Positions 14,324 to 19,723 of a DNA stretch of 19,723 bases are shown in pieces. This DNA is from Candidatus Gastranaerophilales bacterium (GTDB taxonomy: Bacteria; Cyanobacteriota; Vampirovibrionia; Gastranaerophilales; Gastranaerophilaceae), in NCBI GenBank assembly GCA_021199975.1, contig JAJQHF010000226.1, positions 1-19,723 of the forward strand, in the 5' to 3' direction. A model generated the notes under the pieces. The model made no database searches. It saw only the letters and a program-made list of their open reading frames with translations, and was not told the DNA's origin. Within the stretch, counting starts at the first letter, position 1. Each line of letters starts with the position of its first letter. Position numbers and translations under genes: made by a program.

Positions 14324-14352
14324 GAGAGGCTCCTCTGTCTAAATTTTAACAC

Positions 14353-14386
14353 AAAAAAGAGGGCGACATTAATGACGTCCTCTTTT
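14353..14386 (-). terminator. terminator of the nfeD-slipin unit
   Basis: On the minus strand GAGGACGTCAT (14372-14382) pairs with ATGTCGCCCTC (14359-14369), with one mismatch and one G-T pair, followed by TTTTTT (14353-14358). It lies 22 bases after the slipin stop and before the HAD gene. Confidence 0.85.
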
Positions 14387-14404
14387 CTAACCTAATTATT
14401 ATTC

Positions 14405-15376
14405 TTATTTTTTATCGAACATTTGTTTTAAACCGTCAACAGAGCTTAAAATACCCGTTGCTTCATAAGGCATGTAAACAACTTTGTTATTTGAACCTTT
14501 TGTAATATCAGAAAGTGTTTCTAAATATTTCATTGCTATTAAGTATTGATCGGGTTTTCCGTTGCCGGATAAAGCGCTGATAATTCTGTTAATAGCTTCT
14601 TTTTCGGCATCCGCTTCTATAATACGGGCTTGAGCAATACCCTCCGCTCTTAAAATTTCAGCCTGTTTTTCGCCTTCCGCTTTATTTATAGCCGCTTCTT
14701 TTTCACCTTCAGCCGTAAGCACTGCAGACCTTTTAATACCTTCCGCTTCAAGAATTGTAGCACGTCTATCTTGTTCGGCTTTCTTTTCTTTTTCCATTGC
14801 TTGCTGAATTGAAGCAGGAGGAACGATATCCTGTAATTCTACACGGTTTACTTTTACTCCCCATTTATCTGTTGCACGGTCAAGAACTTCTCTTAATTTA
14901 TCGTTAATAGTATCACGAGATACAAGTGTTTCATCAAGAGCCAGCTGTCCAACAAGGTTCCTTAAATTTGTCTGTGTTAACTTTTCAATAGCTTCCGGCA
15001 AATTTTCAATTGAATAAATTGCTTTTTTGGCATCAACTATTTGGAAATACAACAACGCATTTATACTTATGGTTACATTATCCTTTGTAATTACATTTTG
15101 TCTTGGAAAGTCATAAACTGTTTCTCTTAAATCAATTCTCGGAGAATAAACATATGAGTTGAAAACTCTGCCATCAAGTCCTTTTTGTTTTTGAATTTTT
15201 AGCATCAGTCTAGGCATGTCAAAAAAAGGCATTATCCAATGAAATCCCGGACCTAATGTCTGCGAATATTTTCCTAAACTTTCAATAATTACAGCTTCCT
15301 GCTGCTGTACTATTATAACTCCTTTAAATATTAGAGCTACAACCAGTACGACTACTATCAACAATGTTAAAAACAT
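14405..15376 (-). CDS. slipin / SPFH (band 7) membrane protein, QmcA-like
   Basis: Stomatin-like membrane scaffold, thought to organise membrane microdomains and proteases. 323 residues: an N-terminal transmembrane anchor at 2-22 (LTLLIVVVLVVALIF), the SPFH domain at about 23-190 (QQQEAVIIESLGKY, GPGFHWIMPFFD, VITKDNVTISINALLYFQI), then a long Ala/Glu-rich coiled coil at about 195-265 with AEG recurring at 211, 222, 233 and 244, an 11-residue period, and a conserved C-terminal tail around 275-303. AGGGGAG lies 7 bases before the ATG. It follows nfeD by 15 bases; the pair is a widely conserved unit in which NfeD works with slipin. Ends at a strong terminator. Confidence 0.92.
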   Translation of the reverse strand: MFLTLLIVVVLVVALIFKGVIIVQQQEAVIIESLGKYSQTLGPGFHWIMPFFDMPRLMLKIQKQKGLDGRVFNSYVYSPRIDLRETVYDFPRQNVITKDNVTISINALLYFQIVDAKKAIYSIENLPEAIEKLTQTNLRNLVGQLALDETLVSRDTINDKLREVLDRATDKWGVKVNRVELQDIVPPASIQQAMEKEKKAEQDRRATILEAEGIKRSAVLTAEGEKEAAINKAEGEKQAEILRAEGIAQARIIEADAEKEAINRIISALSGNGKPDQYLIAMKYLETLSDITKGSNNKVVYMPYEATGILSSVDGLKQMFDKK

Positions 15377-15391
15377 AAACTATACTCCCCT

Positions 15392-15823
15392 TTATACTTT
15401 TTCAACATACAAAACTAAACTATCATTACTAATAATTTTTACATCACATCCGGTTGGAATTTCTTCACAGCCTTCTTTTATTCTTGCTTCCCATCTTTCA
15501 TCATATATTGTAATAGCGCCTTTTGTTGTACTGATAGGCTCTATACTTTTTACAATTTTTCCTATATATTCCGAACTAAAGTCAGCAGAACTTGTTTTAC
15601 TTTTTAAATATCTTACCAAAATTGGTTTTATAAAAATTATAGAAATTAATGACAAAGCTAAAAATATTATCATTAATGTATAAAAATTTCCCCAAAACAC
15701 TGCTATTATAGCGGTAATTATACCTGCAATGGCAAAGTTTATAGAGAACAAAGTCGGTGCAAATATTTCAACCAATGCTGCAATAACTGATATAATTATA
15801 AAAATCATCCATAATTCCAACAT
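15392..15823 (-). CDS. short NfeD-family membrane protein
   Basis: Partner of the slipin encoded downstream; its OB-fold domain is thought to contact SPFH proteins. The start at 15823 is preferred because AAAGGA sits 5 bases upstream; an ATG at 15841 has no site. The 143 residues fit the short (protease-less) NfeD class: transmembrane helices at about 5-24, 29-46 and 47-66, with the OB-fold at about 82-143. The OB domain shows YIGKIV and the DERWEARIKEG stretch typical of NfeD (W111, A113), ending in DVKIISNDSLVLYVEKV. It has an extended -10 promoter 30 bases upstream and is cotranscribed with the slipin gene 15 bases downstream. Confidence 0.85.
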   Translation of the reverse strand: MLELWMIFIIISVIAALVEIFAPTLFSINFAIAGIITAIIAVFWGNFYTLMIIFLALSLISIIFIKPILVRYLKSKTSSADFSSEYIGKIVKSIEPISTTKGAITIYDERWEARIKEGCEEIPTGCDVKIISNDSLVLYVEKV

Positions 15824-15852
15824 ATAAATCCTTTCTGTCATCTCTTGAAATT

Positions 15853-15861
15853 ATTATATCA
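15853..15861 (-). promoter_or_regulatory. extended -10 promoter of nfeD-slipin
   Basis: The minus strand reads TGATATAAT: a perfect TATAAT (15853-15858) with the TGn extension. The -35 is poor, as extended -10 promoters allow. The start near 15846 leaves a 23-base leader to the ATG at 15823. Confidence 0.5.
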
Positions 15862-15865
15862 GTTT

Positions 15866-15904
15866 TTTTAAAAAAGAGAAGAAAAATTTCATATCTTCTC
15901 TTTT
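15866..15904 (-). terminator. terminator after the AsmA-like gene
   Basis: A perfect 11-bp stem, AAAAGAGAAGA (15894-15904 read on the minus strand) with TCTTCTCTTTT (15872-15882), has an 11-base loop and a T-run made of the last stem bases plus two more. It lies 45 bases beyond the stop at 15950, supporting one transcript for the AsmA-like gene and its downstream fragment. Confidence 0.8.
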
Positions 15905-15949
15905 AAATAACCTGTAGACAATAATGAAAACAACACTGTATTTATATAT

Positions 15950-16303
15950 TTACTCTTCTACAGTTTCCTCCGTTTCTTCAACAGTATTATCAAGAGTTTG
16001 AACTGCTTCATCTGCTGTTGATTTTTTTAATATAGATTTTATTTTATTTATAACTTCTTTGCCTTCTTTTACTGACTGTTTTGTTTCATCAGAAATAGAG
16101 TCTTCAACAGTTTCTTTTAGTTTTTCTGCCGCTTGTTCTTTTAATTGAGTAGTATCTAATGTCGTTGTATTAAGCAATTCAGAAGGAAGAGTGTCCTCAG
16201 GTATTGAATTTACATAATTTTGAGCATTTTGAATTTCTGATTCCAAAGCAAGCCATTTGAATGATTTGACCAGTGTAAGAGGTTTTGCGACATCTCCTCT
16301 CAC
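15950..16303 (-). CDS. C-terminal piece of the AsmA-like protein, separated by an in-frame TAG
   Basis: 117 residues if begun at GTG 16303, but that GTG has no ribosome site and the frame is open right back to the TAG at 16334-16336 that ends the AsmA-like gene. Reading on from that TAG gives ENNATKIQVVVRGDVAKPLT and then a run ending in SFKWL, the type of beta-strand that closes AsmA-like C-terminal domains. A helical, charged tail follows (about 25-117), rich in Lys/Glu/Thr and low in complexity. An AGGAG inside this stretch serves only an ATG in another frame that stops after 22 codons. I read this as the native C-terminus cut off by a nonsense codon, or made by read-through. An independent small gene is less likely. 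Confidence 0.55.
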   Translation of the reverse strand: MRGDVAKPLTLVKSFKWLALESEIQNAQNYVNSIPEDTLPSELLNTTTLDTTQLKEQAAEKLKETVEDSISDETKQSVKEGKEVINKIKSILKKSTADEAVQTLDNTVEETEETVEE

Positions 16304-16333
16304 TACGACTTGAATTTTAGTTGCATTATTTTC

Positions 16334-16336
16334 CTA
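16334..16336 (-). other. in-frame amber codon splitting the AsmA-like gene
   Basis: The plus strand reads CTA, i.e. TAG on the minus strand. It is preceded by SLGKDI and followed without frame change by 127 further sense codons. CAG, AAG or GAG would each become TAG by one substitution. Confidence 0.65.
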
Positions 16337-19300
16337 AATATCTTTACCCAAGGAAGGAATTAAAGAGAGTTCAGCTTCTGTTACCTGCTCCGTAAATAAG
16401 AAAAAGATTTTTCCCAATACAAGACTCATCCCGGGGGTTGCCTTAACTAAATTTACAGGATTTAACAAAGCCAAAGGTCCCATTGAATCTGAAACTTGAG
16501 AACCTAACCTGCCTCTTAATTTAATATCAATTGTATTTTTTAACAAATTAAAATCACCGAATATATACGCTGCCATTATGTCGCCTGACGTATCTATGGG
16601 ATTAATCTGCACAACACCGTTATCAAAAGTCAATTTACCGTTTAATACATTATATTTACTTGTATCAAATGATAATAATGAACTTAATACACTGCCGATT
16701 GTAGATTGGAAGAATGCCGATTCCCTGATATTTTCAGCCAAAATAAGATTTTCCAGTTTCCCGAATGGTCCTAAAGTACCGTCTTTCATTGTAAAATTGA
16801 CGCTTCCTTTTAGTGATTTCATCTGTTCTTCATAATCGGAACCTTTTAAAGATATATCGGTATCAAAATCCATTGTACCCGTTAATGTATCTTTCATTGC
16901 CGCAGCATCAAGCAGAGCTTTTTCCACATCAAGCGCACTGCCTTTAAGCGCTGCTTTTAATTCTGTTGAAATAAGATTATATGAAACATCCCCTTTTATT
17001 TTTCCTTTAAACGCATTTGTAATTAAATTACTTACATAAAATATATTTCTTTCCAATGATATTTTAGAGGTTGTGTCGGAAAGCAAAATATTACCTGTCT
17101 TTATTTGCTTAATATCAATGCTTCCACCCTTTAGTACAACAGGAATGTCATTTGATGAAGAACTTGAAGCCTCCGAGGAAGCAGGCACATATTTCATCGC
17201 TGCTTCTGATACCTTCATTAATTTATCAACATCAGTTAACTTAGACATCAAATTTAAATTTTTTACCGTAAAGTATTCGGAAGGATTTAAATCAGCCTGA
17301 ACCAAAATATTATAATCAGACCCGTTTACATCAACATTTTTAATATCAACATCCAAATCTTTACCTTCAAATTTAGAAGCAATTTTTTCAATTTTAAGCA
17401 TTAATTCAGGAATTGACAAATTCCAAATATCAAAATTTCCTCTTATTCTCGGCGATTTTAAATCACCGAATACATATATATTCCCGTTTGCGAACAATTT
17501 TGACTGAGGAAATACATACATAGATGCCGCTAAATCATTCGGTATTTTTACTTTTATAAGATTAATATTTGGGGTTACCGTATTTAATTTTGTAATTGTT
17601 CCTTCTATACCCGTAACTTCATCCAGTTTTACTATGGTCTTTTCCTCATCATTCGGGTCTTGCTGAACTGTTTTTATAAAAAATCCGGTATCTTTAATCT
17701 TTAGTCTGTCGCCTTTAAAATCAACCACTAACTGCATTATTGTATTTTTTCCGAGAACATTATCTATATCAACAGGTGTAATATAGTTATCAGCATTCGC
17801 TTCGATTGAAGCTTTAAGCGTCTGCTTTTTGTTGTTGCCCGCAAGGCTTAAAGAAACAGGCAGGGTACCGTTTTCCTTTATATACATTGCTAAATCCGAG
17901 CCAAGCAGTTGTTTTAAATCTTTTGTTATTAAATTTCCGTCCGAAGTTATATTAATAATCGGTTTTTTCAAATAATTCTTTATATAACCCTCAAAATTAA
18001 TATTTGAAGCATTATTTATTTTTATTTGAGAAGGTGCCAGCGTTATATCATTTTCGCCGATATTTACGTTCAACTTATCACAGCTTATCTCTGCGCCGTT
18101 CATTATTAATTTAAAGTCCGAATTATTAATATCACCTGTATAAGTTTTAAAATTACTGTTGAAATCAGCAGACAGCAGATTATTTAAGTAGTTTATTTTA
18201 TTAATTTTATCCGTTAAAGATATATTATTTAATGTCAGATTTAATTTTCCTTCCGCCTTCTTCAACTCTCCTTTTATATCGGCATTAAGGTTTATAAATC
18301 CTGAATTTACAATGTATGTATTGTTTATTTCGTCAGGAAGAAACATTGTAAATACTTTTTGAAGCGGCATTTTTTCCATTGCAACGGAAATATCCGCAAC
18401 CGATTTTTCATCTATCGTACCGTCAATTTTAAATAATGTTTCCGCCGCTTCCACAGTAGTATCTACAAACTTTAAAATACTGTTATCTAAAGAAATAATT
18501 GAATTTATTTTGGCAAGGTATTGATTTGTTTTTGTATTTTTTATATTGCAATCCTTCACGGTAATATTACCTTGAGATTTAAGCTTTTTGAAATTTGTCT
18601 TTATATATGTATCCGCAATAAAATACCCTTCTCCTTTAATAGGAGCCAATTCATGCTTTATATGAAGGGAATCTAAAGTAGCTTTAATTAAAGTAATAAC
18701 ATTATCAAGATGTATTTCATTTGAGGTTATTTTTATATCGGAAGCAGGTTTTTTACCATAATTTATCATACCTGCAATAGTAAGTTTTTCTTCATCTGTA
18801 ATAAATAAATCCGTATCAATGTCGGCTTTTGTTCCTCTTGATTTAACGTGAAACTTACTTTCCGGCAATTGGAGTCCCGCAAGTTTTAAAGTAAAATTAT
18901 CAACATTAAAATAACCGTTAGAAACTATCTGATTATATTTATTATATCTGACTTTAATTTTCGAACTAACATTTGTTTTTAAATCGTATGCCATATACAT
19001 TGCGACAGGGTTTACAAAAGGAATTTCAACTCTTTGTGCTTTATCATCTTCTTCATCAAGTTTGCTTTGAGTCGGAATTATTGTATCTATATCAATATCG
19101 GCAGTTATATTTTTGGTTTCATTTATAAAAAGTTCAGCTATTGTTTTAATAGAAATACTTTCTCCGTTATTATATCCCAATTTAAGCTCATCACCGTGTA
19201 ATTTAAGGTAATTCCCGGTTTTTAAATCATTAATAAGAGCTTTATAATTAGAAATTTTAATTCCGGGTATAACAATTTTGAATGAAGCAGGGTCTATAAG

Positions 19301-19723
19301 CGGTTTTTCCGCCGTTTGCAAACTTTCTTCAATAGTTTCTTCAATTTTTTCTTCCCTGTTATTTAATATTTCTTCGTATGCCTGAACTGCTTTAAATGCA
19401 TTACCGTCCACTATATCAACATTAATCAGAGGGTTTTCAACTTCTACCGTTGACACTCTAAAGGTCTTTAAAAATAAAAAAGGAATTGAAATTCTGCCCT
19501 TCAAAAAATCTGCCGTTAAAATTTCGGAATTATCGGGAAGAGTGATTTTTATATCATCAGCGGTAAAACCCGCTTCTAACAAAGGAGTTACAGATATTTT
19601 CGGATTATTAAAATCCAAATTTAAATTTGTCTGCTCTTTTGCAATTTTTTGTATTTCGGGCTTAAACTGATTTAAATCAACAACTTTCGGCAATACAAAC
19701 AAAAATGCCAAGTAAACAATTAT
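16334..19723 (-). CDS. giant AsmA-like (TamB/YhdP-type) envelope protein, 5' end outside window
   Basis: Very large bridge-like periplasmic protein; AsmA/TamB/YhdP relatives carry phospholipids between the membranes of diderm bacteria. The frame is open to the window edge; residues before the in-window TTG at 19711 (IIVY) continue the hydrophobic N-terminal anchor (LAFLFVLPKVV), so only a few residues are likely missing. More than 1,125 residues visible, nearly all beta-prone with regular alternation. The N-terminal AsmA signature is VDLNQFKPEIQKIAKEQTNL; the AsmA_2-type C-terminal domain is at about 955-1125 (GSVNFTMKDGTLGPFGKLEN, then a stretch with FDNGVVQINPID and IDIKLRGRLG). A Ser-rich linker (SSEASSSSSND) is near 868. 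The gene ends at TAG, after which the same frame continues. The start and any promoter lie outside the window. Confidence 0.85.
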   Translation of the reverse strand: MIVYLAFLFVLPKVVDLNQFKPEIQKIAKEQTNLNLDFNNPKISVTPLLEAGFTADDIKITLPDNSEILTADFLKGRISIPFLFLKTFRVSTVEVENPLINVDIVDGNAFKAVQAYEEILNNREEKIEETIEESLQTAEKPLIDPASFKIVIPGIKISNYKALINDLKTGNYLKLHGDELKLGYNNGESISIKTIAELFINETKNITADIDIDTIIPTQSKLDEEDDKAQRVEIPFVNPVAMYMAYDLKTNVSSKIKVRYNKYNQIVSNGYFNVDNFTLKLAGLQLPESKFHVKSRGTKADIDTDLFITDEEKLTIAGMINYGKKPASDIKITSNEIHLDNVITLIKATLDSLHIKHELAPIKGEGYFIADTYIKTNFKKLKSQGNITVKDCNIKNTKTNQYLAKINSIISLDNSILKFVDTTVEAAETLFKIDGTIDEKSVADISVAMEKMPLQKVFTMFLPDEINNTYIVNSGFINLNADIKGELKKAEGKLNLTLNNISLTDKINKINYLNNLLSADFNSNFKTYTGDINNSDFKLIMNGAEISCDKLNVNIGENDITLAPSQIKINNASNINFEGYIKNYLKKPIINITSDGNLITKDLKQLLGSDLAMYIKENGTLPVSLSLAGNNKKQTLKASIEANADNYITPVDIDNVLGKNTIMQLVVDFKGDRLKIKDTGFFIKTVQQDPNDEEKTIVKLDEVTGIEGTITKLNTVTPNINLIKVKIPNDLAASMYVFPQSKLFANGNIYVFGDLKSPRIRGNFDIWNLSIPELMLKIEKIASKFEGKDLDVDIKNVDVNGSDYNILVQADLNPSEYFTVKNLNLMSKLTDVDKLMKVSEAAMKYVPASSEASSSSSNDIPVVLKGGSIDIKQIKTGNILLSDTTSKISLERNIFYVSNLITNAFKGKIKGDVSYNLISTELKAALKGSALDVEKALLDAAAMKDTLTGTMDFDTDISLKGSDYEEQMKSLKGSVNFTMKDGTLGPFGKLENLILAENIRESAFFQSTIGSVLSSLLSFDTSKYNVLNGKLTFDNGVVQINPIDTSGDIMAAYIFGDFNLLKNTIDIKLRGRLGSQVSDSMGPLALLNPVNLVKATPGMSLVLGKIFFLFTEQVTEAELSLIPSLGKDI

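Noticed and set aside
14330..14341. AGAGGAGCCTCT palindrome hiding the HAD ribosome site
   Set aside because: Only a 4-bp stem with a 4-base loop can form, too weak to be a credible switch by itself.
16334..16336. TAG reassigned to an amino acid throughout this genome
   Set aside because: kdsC, sepF, xerC and the small membrane protein at 1063 all end at TAG in sensible places, so TAG is an ordinary stop here.

Overview
The window reads as ordinary chromosome of a low-GC, double-membraned bacterium. Two signals do not often occur together. KdsC and KdsD (synthesis of KDO, the inner sugar of lipopolysaccharide) and a very large AsmA-like protein point to an outer membrane. A yggS-sepF pair is the division-gene arrangement of Firmicutes and cyanobacteria. 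With the strong A+T bias and short lineage-specific proteins, a non-photosynthetic relative of cyanobacteria (Vampirovibrionia/Melainabacteria, such as gut Gastranaerophilales) is my best guess. This is inference, not proof. No rRNA, tRNA, CRISPR array, transposase or phage module was found.

Layout. 1-1371 (+): an AAA ATPase cut by the left window edge and a small glycine-rich membrane protein directly behind it. 1635-3130 (-): kdsD then kdsC, overlapping at TAATG. 3224-8363 (+): a membrane protein with two lectin/FGE-like repeats, a peptidase-M49-type metalloenzyme, an 83-residue protein of unknown role, and dprA (DNA uptake). 8416-9600 (-): yggS then sepF. 9844-11844 (+): xerC then a PfkB-family sugar kinase. 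11894-13432 (-): a very acidic EF-hand/coiled-coil protein. 13640-14323 (-): a HAD phosphatase-like enzyme. 14405-15823 (-): nfeD then a slipin/SPFH protein. 15950-19723 (-): a giant AsmA-like protein, cut by the right window edge and apparently split near its C-terminus by an in-frame amber codon.

Convergent gene pairs are separated by hairpins. Those at 8368-8395 and 11845-11870 are convincing bidirectional terminators, and 14359-14382 and 15872-15904 end minus-strand units. Promoters with 17-bp spacers can be read before the M49 gene, dprA, yggS and xerC. Those of dprA and xerC place the transcription start on, or within about 3 nt of, the ATG, which suggests leaderless mRNAs.

Working together: kdsC/kdsD and the AsmA-like protein serve the envelope; nfeD and slipin form a membrane-quality pair; sepF acts in division; xerC resolves chromosome dimers; dprA protects incoming DNA. 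The items most worth a second look are the amber-split AsmA-like gene, the duplicated lectin-like membrane protein, the M49 enzyme with HENVH in place of HEXXGH, the leaderless promoters, and the acidic EF-hand protein with a pentanucleotide repeat in front of its promoter. No gene stretch here is clearly a new defence or mobile system.
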